Below the pieces are notes generated by a model that saw nothing but the letters and a program-made list of their open reading frames with translations, was not told the DNA's origin and did no database searches. Made by a program: the position numbers and the translations under genes. This document shows positions 1 to 7,322 of a stretch of 8,159 bases of DNA, piece by piece. This DNA comes from an uncultured Streptomyces sp. Lineage in GTDB: Bacteria; Actinomycetota; Actinomycetes; Streptomycetales; Streptomycetaceae. The stretch's first letter is position 1. Every line of letters starts with the position of its first letter. Location: the NCBI GenBank assembly GCA_946480485.1, contig CAMLJW010000230.1, forward strand, positions 1-8,159, read 5' to 3'.

Positions 1-1729
1 GTGGTGGAGCTGGTCCTGCCGCACGGACGCTCGGTCAGGCGGCGCAGGGTCGAGGGTTACGCACTGCCTGTCGCCGTCGCTGTCTCCGCCCTGGCTGATG
101 CGGAGCCGACGCATCCCTCCGGCGCCGCCTGGCAGGCCGCCACTCGCTTCGCGCTGCGGCTGCTCGCCGACGGCCGGCTCCACCCTGCCCTCACCCCCGC
201 CGGTTACGACACCTGGCAGGTGGGTCCCTTCACAGCCGCCCAGCGTCAGACGCTGAACGCCCTGGCCGCCGCCTTTCCGCCGCACGCCCACTGCCTGCCC
301 GAGCCTGGCCCCGCGCCGGTACGGATCGCCGAACCGGCTGCGCTGGTACGCCAGTTCTGCGACGCGGTCGCCGATGATCTGGTCCGTACGCCGGCCGCGC
401 CGCTCGCCATGGGAGCGCTGCCGTACGCCTGGCGCGAGGCCCGTGCCGTGCCCACCTTGCGTGAATGGGCCGAGGAAACCCAGGCGGCGCTCACCGCCGA
501 GGTCAGTGTCTCCCTGCGCGTCGACGTACCCGAAGGGCGCCGACGGAAGTTCCGGGCCGTCCTGCAACTGCACACCGCGGCGGACCCGGCGCTCGTCGTC
601 GAGGCCGCACGGCTGTGGAGCGAGCCGACCGAAGTGGAGCGGCTGATCGGCCCGCGCGCCGAAACCGAGACCCTGCTCGCCCTGCGTCGTGGCGCCCGCG
701 CCTGGCCCCCGCTGCGGAGGCTGCTCGACGATGCCGCTCCCGATCAGCTCCGGTTGACCGACGACGAAGCCTTCGAGCTCCTTGGGGACGCCACGGACGC
801 GCTGCGCGCGGCCGGTATCGACGTGCACTGGCCGCGCGAGCTGGTCAAGGCGCTCACCGCGACCGCGGAGATCGGACAGCGCACCGCCCCCGGCTCCAGC
901 GCGGGCGGCATGCTGGATGCCGATGCCCTGCTCGACTTCCGCTGGCAGATCGCGCTCGGTGGCGAGCCGCTCACCGAGGCCGAGCTGGACGCCCTCGCCG
1001 AGACGCGCCGCCCTCTCGTCCGGCTGCGCGACCAGTGGGTGGTCGCCGACCCGAAGCTGGTGGCCCGCGCACAGCGTCGCCGGATGGAACCGCTCACCCC
1101 CATGGAGGCGTTGAGCGCCGCGCTGACCGGCGAGGCCGAGCGGGACGGTGCCCCGGTCCCCTGTGCGGCGGCCGGTGCGCTCGGCGACTTGGTCGCTCGT
1201 ATCCGCGACCCCGAGTCCCGCACCCCCGTGCCCCAGCCCGCCGCCTTCAAGGCCACGTTGCGCGAGTACCAGAAGCGGGGCCTGGCCTGGCTGGCCGAGA
1301 TGTGCGAACTCGGCCTCGGCTGCTGTCTATCCGACGACATTGGCCTGTGCAAGACCAACACCTTGCTCGCTCTGCACCTGCACCGCCAGAGCGACCCGAC
1401 CACCGCGGGCCCCACCCTTGTCGTCTGCCCGGCCTCCCTGCTCGGCAACTGGCAGCGCGAGGCCGCCAGATTCGCACCGTCCACCCCCGTACGCCGCTAC
1501 CACGGCGGCGACCGCCACCTCAAGGACCTGGCCGGCGACGAGATCGTCCTGGTCACCTACGGGGTGCTGCGCCGCGACCGCGAAGTGCTCGCCGACACAG
1601 CCTGGCCGCTGGTGGCCGCCGACGAGGCCCAGCACGTCAAGAACCCCTACGCCATCACGGCCCGCGAACTGCGCGCCCTGCCCACCCGCGCCCGCGTCGC
1701 CCTCACCGGCACCCCCGTGGAGAACAACC
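1..1729 (+). pseudogene. SNF2/SWI2-family DNA helicase, 5' part, interrupted by a group II intron
   Basis: The frame is open at the left edge, so the true start is probably upstream. Residues about 140-375 match the accessory region that precedes the motor in bacterial SNF2 proteins. The ATPase lobe begins near residue 415 with LREYQKRGLAWL (420-431), followed by a Walker A equivalent DDIGLCKT (445-452), motif Ia LVVCPASLLGNWQ (473-485), the DEAQHVKN box (541-548) and motif III LTGTPVEN (568-575). Family members normally read DDMGLGKT, so the Walker A glycine has become cysteine, which should impair ATP binding. After codon 576 the reading frame runs into the intron and stops at 1801-1803. 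The second RecA lobe, with motifs IV-VI, is absent from the window. Family members act as dsDNA translocases or remodelers and usually have about 900-1000 residues. I see a broken gene; inactivity is inferred from the missing lobe and the altered P-loop. Confidence 0.9.
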
Positions 1730-3317
1730 GTGCGACACGAAGTCGCTCGGAACGAGTGGTCGAACGAAAGGAGTGCAGAATTCGACCCCAGATAGCGGCC
1801 TGATCTGGTCCCCAGCCTCGGGTGCGTCGCGGGTAACTGCGGGGTGCTGAGCCGAGGATGAACGCCCAAGAGCTGATGGGGCCACCATCAGCAACAGGCA
1901 GGGGAAGCCCAGACGGGTGAGCGAAAGCGAACCTCCGTGCGTACGGCTCGTCACTCTCAACACCGCGCTGTGGCTATGCAATCGGCGGTGGAAGTCCCCG
2001 ACGTTGAGATGGCGTCACACGGCTCCGGGTTGGTTGACCCCGGAAGTAGGCCGCCGTGGGGACCGGGTCAAAGGAGGCACCCACCCTGGGCGTAACTCGT
2101 ACGAGTGGAACGTGGCAACCCCGTAGGAGTCCAGACGAACTCTGGTAGGCCGGAGGCAACGAAGGCTGAACTCTCCTGCGGGCACAGGAAGATTCGAGAA
2201 GCGAATGCCGCTGGGACGAAAGTCCAGAGGAAACCCGGAGAATCGGAGGCGCTCCGCCTCCCGGCATAACTCGGCGGATACCAGGGTCATCCCTGTCCCG
2301 AAAGGGTGCTGACGCGAATCTGGTGGCCGATGTAGAACACGATGACCGACAGCCCTTACCGGGGCGCAAGTTAGACACCGAGGAGGCGAGCCGATGGACA
2401 AAGTCACGACTTGCGATACTCCGAACGTGAACGGAACCCCGGACAGCGATGCAACCCTCTGGCACAGCATTGACTGGGCCATGCAAGAGGATCATGTCAG
2501 GCGACTCGGACAGAGAATCTACAAGGCTCAGAAGGAAGGCAACTTAAAGCAGGTTAGGAACCTGCAAAAGCTCATGCTCAGGTCGCGCGCCAACCTCCTA
2601 TTAGGAGTCAAACGAGTAACCCAGCTGAGCCATGGCAAGAAAACGGCGGGGATCGACGAGCGGCCGGAAGAAGCTGAACAGCTGAAAGCCAGACTGTCGG
2701 AATGGTTGGCCCCGAGAGGTCTGTTCATCAACGAAGAGAAGACGAGAATCGTTCATCTCGATGAGGGATTTGACTTCCTCGGTTTCACTGTTCGACGGTA
2801 CAGGAACGGCAAGCTGATCATTCGTCCTAGTCGAGATGCCGTAATGCGACTGCGAGGGAGGATTAGAGAGATCATCCGGGAGATGCGCGGCGCGACAGCA
2901 GAGAAGCTGATTGCCCGCCTGAACCCGCTCCTCAAAGGGTGGTCGATCTACTACCGCGCAGTTGTCTCCAGTAGGGTCTTCAAGGGGGTTGACGCCTACG
3001 TCTACACAGCGCTTTGGCGCTGGGCGGTTGCTCGCCACAGGAACAAATCTGGATGGTGGGTCTCCAGACGATACTGGGGTCAGCACAAGGCAGACAGGCG
3101 AGACCAATGGGTGTTTGGCGAAAACGGCTCCCATCTATACAAGCTCGCCTGGACTCGCATTGTCCGTCATCAGGAAGTACGAGGATCTGCATCCAAGTAC
3201 GATCCTGACCTGGCGGATTACTGGGCACACAGGTCGAAGAAGCGACGGATGCCAGGGCTGGAAAACAGACGCATTATCAGCCTCGCAGCCCGTCAGAAGG
3301 GCTTGTGTCCCGGATGC
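1730..3317 (+). mobile_element. Group II intron, 3'-truncated and internally deleted
   Basis: The intron begins with GTGCGAC, matching the GUGYG 5' consensus of group II introns, directly after the helicase codons for GTPVENN. A hairpin at 2025-2043 presents GGTTG (2032-2036) in its loop. This is perfectly complementary to the last five exon bases CAACC (1725-1729), as expected for an EBS1-IBS1 pair. A weaker EBS2 candidate is CTCCGT (1933-1938), which can pair with GTGGAG (1717-1722) using two G-U wobbles. The ribozyme part, about 660 nt, precedes the maturase gene at 2394. Base composition is clearly less GC-rich than the flanks, which fits acquisition from elsewhere. Recognisable intron sequence ends near 3317 inside the HNH coding region. 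No domain V-like hairpin or branch-point helix follows, so splicing and retrohoming should be impossible. Class assignment (HNH-bearing, CL-like) is inferred from the encoded protein. Confidence 0.87.
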
Positions 3318-3325
3318 AGTCCGGG

Positions 3326-3346
3326 GGTTGCAGTTTCGGTTGCGTT
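3326..3346 (+). repeat. Paired GGTTGC repeat, copy 1 (possible integrase arm-type site)
   Basis: Two GGTTGC units start 12 bp apart (3326 and 3338): GGTTGCAGTT, then TC, then GGTTGCGTT. The same arrangement with the same spacing is found at 7967-7987, with 18 of 21 positions identical. It starts about nine bases after intron homology stops, so it marks or closely follows a rearrangement junction. Directly repeated short motifs near attachment cores often serve as integrase arm-binding sites. That role is inferred here. Confidence 0.5.
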
Positions 3347-3387
3347 TATGGGTGACATTCGGAACATTTCGCCGAACAGGGAGGCGC

Positions 3388-3416
3388 ACCCTCTCCTGCC
3401 GCCCCGGGAGGAGGGT
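3388..3416. terminator. Strong hairpin between the intron remnant and the oxygenase gene
   Basis: ACCCTCTCC (3388-3396) pairs with GGAGGAGGGT (3407-3416) with one bulged G, around a ten-base GC-rich loop. No long T tract follows on either strand, as is common for actinomycete terminators. It lies downstream of the minus-strand oxygenase, so it may end that transcript. A smaller inverted repeat, TTCGG/CCGAA (3358-3376), sits just before it. Apart from these and the repeat at 3326, I find no gene between 3318 and 3556: the short open frames here lack recognisable protein motifs. Confidence 0.45.
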
Positions 3417-3569
3417 CAATCCGATCTGCAGAGCTGAGGGTCCTACGGAACCTGACGATGGATCTCGCGGCGGTTGCCGGCAGCCAGACACACACGAGGA
3501 GTTCGCCTCGCCGGACGCCATGGCGGCCTTCGTCGACGTCGCTCCCGCGCCTCGTGTCACGGCCTCGTA

Positions 3570-4691
3570 TCAGCTCCGACCTCGCCGGAAAGGTTCCATG
3601 CCGAGACCAGCCAGGTCAGGTCGGCTCCGGCCTGACGGCGGGTCGCCCGCTCGCGCGAGAACAGGGGTCTTCGTCAGCACCAGCGTGTACGGGCGCCCCT
3701 GCCGCCTGGTCTGATGGTCTACGGGCAAATCTGCCGTGTCGATCCTGCCGTGCACGTGCCGCCGTCCGTCCTTCGCCAGCGGCCACTCCAGCGTCCGCCG
3801 CGACCGGCAGCTGAGAAACGCACCCAGGGTGCCGCACAGATCGCAGCCGCACCCGGTCCACGCCACCGACCAGTCATCCGCAGCGCGCGGCGCCCGTCGT
3901 GCGAGCGCGCCGAGCCGGTCCCCGCACTCCCGTGCCACCGCTCCGAGCCCGGCCGCCGGGGGGCTCGCCCTCCCTCTGTTCCCGCGCCGCGTGGCGCAGC
4001 ATCGGCAGTAGGCACTCGAGGACCGTGTCCGGGTGGGACCGCGCCGCTGCCATGATCCGGCCGCGGCCAGCAGGTTGAACGTGAGGGTCACCCGGTAGCC
4101 GCTCCTGACCTGTGTCACCTCGTGCGGACAGTCGGCGTAGAAGGCCACCAGGCTCAGCTCCGTCTTCGACGCACGGTAGGTCCGGCTCTGCCCGGCATGC
4201 CGGATGACCAACTCGCCGCCGGTGTGTGCCGAGGGCAGCGGCAGCACCAGCGAGCCCACCATGGCGTCGTCCTTCTCCGAGTCCTGGTGGGGGAGGAAGA
4301 ACTGCCCCTTGCCGTACACGAGGAGGGCGTGCGGCTCGGCCCTCAGCCTGCTCGGCGCGGGGAGCCCGAGCTCGTCCCGGAAGTACTCCAGCGCGCCGTC
4401 GAGCAGCGTCGGCCAGGCCGGGCCGCCCAGCGTGACCTGGTCCGGCGGGATCTGCCAGGTGTCACGCACACCGCTGTCGCTCAAGGTGTCCTCCCCCCTG
4501 CCGAACAGTGCCGGACGCGCCACCGCGATCAGTTTCTTCACCTGCGGCGCGCGCAGCGGCAGACGCACCGGTCCGACCCCGGCCACCTCAAGGCCGACGC
4601 CGTCCGCCGGTGCTTCGAGCCGGGCACTGAACTCCACTGCCGTCGACCCGCCGAGCAGCACGCCCAGCCGCTCCCTCGCGGTTTTGGCCAT
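3570..4691 (-). CDS. 2-oxoglutarate/Fe(II)-dependent oxygenase (prolyl 4-hydroxylase-like fold), frame-damaged
   Basis: The ATG at 4691 has AGGGGGG (4705-4699) seven bases upstream. The double-stranded beta-helix core is intact: HQD (H135, D137) and H190 form the iron facial triad, and R200 in GYRVTLTFNL should bind the 2-oxoglutarate carboxylate. A CxCxxC-like cluster follows (GCGCDLCGTLGAFL). The frame is nominally open throughout but appears broken in three places. Between about 4055 and 3960 the plausible protein is in another frame (HPDTVLECLLPMLRHA). The change back coincides with a six-base G run (3958-3963). Near 3672 the frame is lost again: an alternative frame gives ADLTWLVSAWNLSGEV and stops at 3557-3559, a more family-like C-terminus than the nominal one. 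These are either true decay or homopolymer sequencing errors. The substrate is unknown. The gene diverges from the HTH gene at 4940. Confidence 0.82.
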   Translation of the reverse strand: MAKTARERLGVLLGGSTAVEFSARLEAPADGVGLEVAGVGPVRLPLRAPQVKKLIAVARPALFGRGEDTLSDSGVRDTWQIPPDQVTLGGPAWPTLLDGALEYFRDELGLPAPSRLRAEPHALLVYGKGQFFLPHQDSEKDDAMVGSLVLPLPSAHTGGELVIRHAGQSRTYRASKTELSLVAFYADCPHEVTQVRSGYRVTLTFNLLAAAGSWQRRGPTRTRSSSAYCRCCATRRGNRGRASPPAAGLGAVARECGDRLGALARRAPRAADDWSVAWTGCGCDLCGTLGAFLSCRSRRTLEWPLAKDGRRHVHGRIDTADLPVDHQTRRQGRPYTLVLTKTPVLARAGDPPSGRSRPDLAGLGMEPFRRGRS

Positions 4692-4864
4692 GAGTCCGCC
4701 CCCCTATTTCCCGCGGCGGTGTCGCCTCGGCCCGACTCTACGGAACAGCGGGACCGCGGGTGGCCGTCTCACCCGTACGGGAACGCCTTGCCCGGCGCGG
4801 ACGGGCGGACGGGCGGGCAGCCGGCCGGCCGGGGAACAACCGGCTCGGGCCCGCGTGCCCACGC

Positions 4865-4899
4865 ACGTCCCCCATGCGGGGACGTCGGGAACAGCCGAC
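4865..4899. promoter_or_regulatory. Inverted repeats in the divergent promoter region
   Basis: ACGTCCCC (4865-4872) and GGGGACGT (4878-4885) form a perfect 8-bp inverted repeat with a five-base spacer. A second, overlapping dyad GTCGG/CCGAC lies at about 4884-4899. Both lie 40-75 bp before the GTG start at 4940, where an operator or a structured leader would act. The rest of 4692-4939 is very GC-rich intergenic sequence between divergent genes, and I see no clear -10/-35 boxes. The neighbouring HTH protein is a possible but unproven ligand. Confidence 0.4.
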
Positions 4900-4939
4900 C
4901 CCCGCACCTGACGCCCCGGCGCTGCGGAACAATGGCCCC

Positions 4940-5668
4940 GTGAACGACGACGATGCGCAACTACTGTCCCAGGTACGGTCGTTGCGGGAGAAGGGCAGCG
5001 GGCCGAAGCAGATCGCGCGGGCCCTCGGACTGAAACCGGCCCGGGCGAGTGCGCTGGTGCGCCGGTTGGCCCACGAACAGCAGAGCACGGCCGGGCCGAC
5101 CGCGCGCCCGGTCGTGGGCTGCTGGGTGAGCGCCGGCTGGAGCACCGACCTGGAACTGTCCGAGGCCCCTGACTGGGCGCGTGCCGACGCCGAGGTCGCC
5201 GGAGATCCCGAGGTTGCCGGTTTCGCCCAGGTCCTGATCGCCCGCCAGGAGCGTGCCAGCCGGGTCACCGTCTGCGGGTTCCTCGTCGACGTCTACTGCC
5301 TCGGTGTCAAGGACACCGTCGGCCCACAGGTGATGGGCGGAGGGTCACTGGAAGCCTACGTACGCGACTACTACCGGGCGTTCGGCCAACCTCCGCTGCG
5401 GATCGGCCTGGAGCAGGCGCAGAGTATCGTGCACGGTGGTGTGGCCTACGCCCGCACCCTCGGCTTCGAGCCCGCGCCGGACTTCGCGCAGGCCGCAGTC
5501 CACCTCGGCGAGCCCGGCCCGGCCGCCCCGCGGATCGGCTTCGGCCGCCAGGGGAAGCCGTTCTACATCAACGGCCCACGCGACGACGCCCGGAAGATCG
5601 TACGCACGCTGGAGCGCACCTGCGGCGCGGGCAACTACCACTACGTCCTGGGGACGGGGCCTCTGTGA
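4940..5668 (+). CDS. HTH-domain protein of unknown function, first gene of a coupled pair
   Basis: GTG at 4940 is the best start: it places a helix-turn-helix at the N-terminus and opens directly with acidic residues VNDDD. The frame also extends upstream to 4760, but that part overlaps the inverted repeats and looks noncoding. No good Shine-Dalgarno is seen, so a leaderless transcript is possible. The protein has 242 residues. Residues 8-45 (REKGSGPKQIARALGLKPAR and the following helix) resemble a DNA-binding HTH. The remaining 190 residues form one globular domain with LVDVYCLGVKD (115-125), IVHGGVAYARTLGFEPAPDF (163-182) and a C-terminal GRQGKPFYINGP (202-213) followed by a helix and GNYHYV. 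I recall this body pattern from bacterial hypothetical proteins but cannot attach a function. The stop overlaps the next gene's start by four bases (GTGA), indicating translational coupling. The sequence looks intact, with normal high-GC codon use. Confidence 0.8.
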   Translation: MNDDDAQLLSQVRSLREKGSGPKQIARALGLKPARASALVRRLAHEQQSTAGPTARPVVGCWVSAGWSTDLELSEAPDWARADAEVAGDPEVAGFAQVLIARQERASRVTVCGFLVDVYCLGVKDTVGPQVMGGGSLEAYVRDYYRAFGQPPLRIGLEQAQSIVHGGVAYARTLGFEPAPDFAQAAVHLGEPGPAAPRIGFGRQGKPFYINGPRDDARKIVRTLERTCGAGNYHYVLGTGPL

Positions 5669-6984
5669 CCAGCGACCACGACGAGCATCACGTACGCACG
5701 ACCGAGCACGAGGCGCAGGCCAATCTGAAGGCGGTGCTCCAGCTGTGCGCGGCAGGCCGACTGCGCTGCAGCGAGAAGACGCTCCGCCCGTCCGCGGCGA
5801 CGGTTAAGGCGGTCGCGGAATCGCTCAGCGGCGGCGACTTCTACGCCGAGGAACCCATCGCGTCCTTCGCCTGGCCGCTGCTGCTCCAGGCCGGCGGACT
5901 CGCCGAACTCGCTTCCGGAAAACTCGCACTGACCGCACGCGGCAGGGCGGCGCTGACCAAACCGGCACACGAGACGCTCGCCCTGCTGTGGCGGCGCTGG
6001 CTCAGCCGCGGCGTGATCGACGAGTTCTCCCGCGTCGAAGCGATCAAGGGCCAGCGCGCGGCGAACGTCCTCACCGCCGTCAAGCCGCGCCGGGCCCAGG
6101 TCGGAGCGGCCCTGGCCGCCTGTGCACCCGGCGAGTGGACCGACGTCGACACGCTCTTCCGCTCCATGCGCAAGGCCGGTCGCGATCCCGGGATCGCCCG
6201 CACTGAGCGCGCTCTGTGGAAGCTCTACCTGGAAGACCCCGAATACGGCAGCCTCGGCTATGACGGGTTCCACGACTGGGAACTCCTCCAGGGCCGCTAC
6301 ACCCTCGCCGTGCTCTTCGAGTACGCCGCGGTCCTCGGCCTGATCGACGTGGACTACCAGCCGCCGGTGGGCGCACGCGACGACTACCGCGACAACTGGG
6401 GCGCCGACTGGACCGACTGCATCAGCCGCTACGACGGCCTCCTCGCCCTCCGCCTCAACCCGCTCGGTGCCTACGGCACCGGACAGACCGCCGCCTACCT
6501 CCCCACTCCCGCACCGGCCGACACCGCCCCGAAGGGTTCTGGCGGCCTGAAGGTGCTCCCCAACCACGACGTGGTGGCCCTCGACGGACTCGCCCCCGCC
6601 GAGGCCCTCCTCCTCGACGCCTTCGCCGAGCGCACCGGCGACCGCGTGTGGGCCCTGACCTCCGCCTCGCTGCTCGCCGCCGTCGACGCGGGCCGCGACC
6701 TCACCGAACTCCGTCACCATCTGAAGGCTGCCACCACCGTTCCCCTCCCGCAGACGGTCACCACGCTCCTGGACGACGCCGCCCGCCGCGTCGGCCAGGT
6801 CCGCGACACCGGGCCGGTGCACCTCATCGAGTGCGCGGACGCGGCCGTCGCGGCCCTCCTCGCCGCCGACCGCCGCACCCGCACGCACTGCACCCGCCTC
6901 GGCGAACGCCACCTCGCCGTCCCCCTCGACAAGCTCCCCGCCTTCCGCAGGTCCGCCCTCGCCCAGGGCTACCCCGTCGGCTGA
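5665..6984 (+). CDS. Protein with an XPB/Ssl2-type helicase-associated C-terminal domain
   Basis: The GTG start overlaps the upstream stop in GTGA (5665-5668). The protein has 439 residues, with no signal peptide or membrane segment. Residues about 20-290 are helical, with winged-helix-like stretches (for example around SGKLALTARGRAALT, 84-98, typical of an HTH wing), and are rich in Trp and acidic residues near 190-250. Residues about 295-430 (LKVLPNHDVVALDGLAP, then DRVWALTSASLLAAVDAGR, then TVPLPQTVTTLLDDAARRVGQ) match the domain that actinobacterial helicase-associated proteins share with the XPB/Ssl2 N-terminal region (Pfam Helicase_C_3, from memory). No Walker A or DEAD/DEAH box is visible, so this is not a helicase on its own. 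It probably binds DNA or a partner, perhaps the HTH protein made from the same mRNA. Biological role unknown. The gene looks intact. Confidence 0.8.
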   Translation: MTSDHDEHHVRTTEHEAQANLKAVLQLCAAGRLRCSEKTLRPSAATVKAVAESLSGGDFYAEEPIASFAWPLLLQAGGLAELASGKLALTARGRAALTKPAHETLALLWRRWLSRGVIDEFSRVEAIKGQRAANVLTAVKPRRAQVGAALAACAPGEWTDVDTLFRSMRKAGRDPGIARTERALWKLYLEDPEYGSLGYDGFHDWELLQGRYTLAVLFEYAAVLGLIDVDYQPPVGARDDYRDNWGADWTDCISRYDGLLALRLNPLGAYGTGQTAAYLPTPAPADTAPKGSGGLKVLPNHDVVALDGLAPAEALLLDAFAERTGDRVWALTSASLLAAVDAGRDLTELRHHLKAATTVPLPQTVTTLLDDAARRVGQVRDTGPVHLIECADAAVAALLAADRRTRTHCTRLGERHLAVPLDKLPAFRRSALAQGYPVG

Positions 6985-6989
6985 CACAC

Positions 6990-7028
6990 GCCCTCGTGGG
7001 CACTGGACACGGACCGGCACCGTCAGTG
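6990..7028. terminator. Possible bidirectional terminator between convergent genes
   Basis: Six bases after the stop at 6984 is a short hairpin GCCC/GGGC (6990-7001, loop TCGT). It is followed by a longer imperfect one, in which CACTG (7001-7005) pairs with CAGTG (7024-7028) and ACGG (7009-7012) with CCGT (7020-7023), leaving a three-base bulge. The position suits termination of the 4940-6984 unit and of the small minus-strand frame that stops at 7023. No T tract is present. Confidence 0.4.
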
Positions 7029-7259
7029 GTCTCCGGGTTCGGGCCGGGGAGGCTCATCCAGGTCAAGGGTGAAGGTGCGCCTGTCGGCCGGCTCGGTCGA
7101 GGGCCTGCCTGTGCCGTGCTTGCGCGTGTGCGCCCCGGACTCGACCCGCCCGGCCTCGATGCCTTGTGTCACATGCGCGATGCGGAACGTGCGTTCGCGC
7201 TCTCCCGCATCCAGGGCGTGATGCCCACGTAGGACCGTGGCCAGACCGAAGCGCCCCAT
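7023..7259 (-). CDS. Small hypothetical protein
   Basis: The minus-strand frame from ATG 7259 to the stop at 7023 encodes 78 residues beginning MGRFGLATVLRGHHALDAGE and containing RTFRIAHVTQGIEAGR. By hand count, 61 of the 77 codons after the start end in G or C, and the N-terminal two thirds look like a compact helical protein, unlike typical shadow frames. The C-terminus is polar and proline-rich. The frame extends upstream to 7322, but that part overlaps the vapB promoter, so 7259 is preferred. There is only a weak GTGGGG upstream as a ribosome site. A plus-strand frame also crosses this stretch but has no support. I do not recognise the family. It is divergent from vapB, with about 60 bp between the starts, so the two would share a control region. 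Confidence 0.42.
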   Translation of the reverse strand: MGRFGLATVLRGHHALDAGERERTFRIAHVTQGIEAGRVESGAHTRKHGTGRPSTEPADRRTFTLDLDEPPRPEPGDH

Positions 7260-7283
7260 GACACCCCACAAGGCACTATCACT

Positions 7284-7317
7284 GGATATACTTGACCCCA
7301 CATTTGATATCAGGAGG
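7284..7317 (+). promoter_or_regulatory. vapBC promoter, operator candidate and ribosome binding site
   Basis: This is an unusually AT-rich island in the window. TATACT (7288-7293) matches a -10 box; a matching -35 is not clear. TGATATCA (7305-7312) is a perfect 8-bp palindrome between the -10 and the ribosome site, where VapB-type proteins commonly autoregulate. AGGAGG (7312-7317) lies five bases before the GTG at 7323 and fixes that start. The operator role is inferred. Confidence 0.5.
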
Positions 7318-7322
7318 CGCAA

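Larger units (their letters stand above)
2394..3437 (+). pseudogene. ltrA: Group II intron reverse transcriptase/maturase, internally deleted and C-terminally truncated
   Basis: The ATG is preceded by AGGAGG (2381-2386) at seven-base spacing. Residues 23-88 are the N-terminal RT0/RT1 region (WHSIDW, then GNLKQVRNLQKLMLRS, then KKTAGID). The sequence then jumps in frame, at about 2657-2665, to EEAEQLKARLSEWLAPRGL and KTRIVHLDEGFDFLGF, which normally lie after the YADD box. RT motifs 2-5, including the catalytic aspartates, are therefore missing, roughly 200 residues. The maturase domain X follows (LNPLLKGWSIYYRAVVSS, WTRIVRHQ), then DLADYWAHR and the first half of an HNH nuclease (ARQKGLCPGC, 299-308). 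Homology ends near 3317; the last 39 residues are unrelated read-through. Intact relatives are about 550-600 residues. A TTA leucine codon at 2601-2603, rare in Streptomyces genes, supports foreign origin. No polymerase activity is expected, and endonuclease activity is unlikely. Confidence 0.88.

Noticed and set aside
744..1484. Minus-strand 246-codon frame within the helicase
   Set aside because: Low-complexity Ser/Arg-rich antisense shadow of a recognised gene.
465..1850. 461-codon plus-strand frame overlapping the helicase
   Set aside because: The product is almost entirely Arg, Pro and Ala and has no motifs, while the overlapping frame carries the ordered SNF2 motifs.
1974..2495. Minus-strand frames (173 and 155 codons) across the intron ribozyme region
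   Set aside because: This stretch is structured intron RNA; the frames have no protein-like motifs and overlap the start of the maturase gene.
3318..3560. Group II intron domain V/VI after the maturase remnant
   Set aside because: Only generic hairpins are visible (3358-3376 and 3388-3416). They lack the GAGC...GAAA-type domain V pattern and a bulged branch-point A helix.
2962..3714. 250-codon plus-strand frame spanning the maturase end and the oxygenase end
   Set aside because: It crosses the rearrangement junction and two recognised genes in other frames. It is low-complexity, with no family resemblance.
4122..4943. Plus-strand frames opposite the oxygenase (273 and 235 codons)
   Set aside because: They are antisense to the part carrying the HxD...H...R oxygenase core; the products are Pro/Arg/Ser-rich.
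5641..7020. Long minus-strand open frame of 459 codons opposite the XPB-domain gene
   Set aside because: It is rich in Gly, Glu and Ala with no recognisable motifs, and mirrors the plus-strand gene, whose product matches a known domain. This is typical of GC-rich antisense frames.
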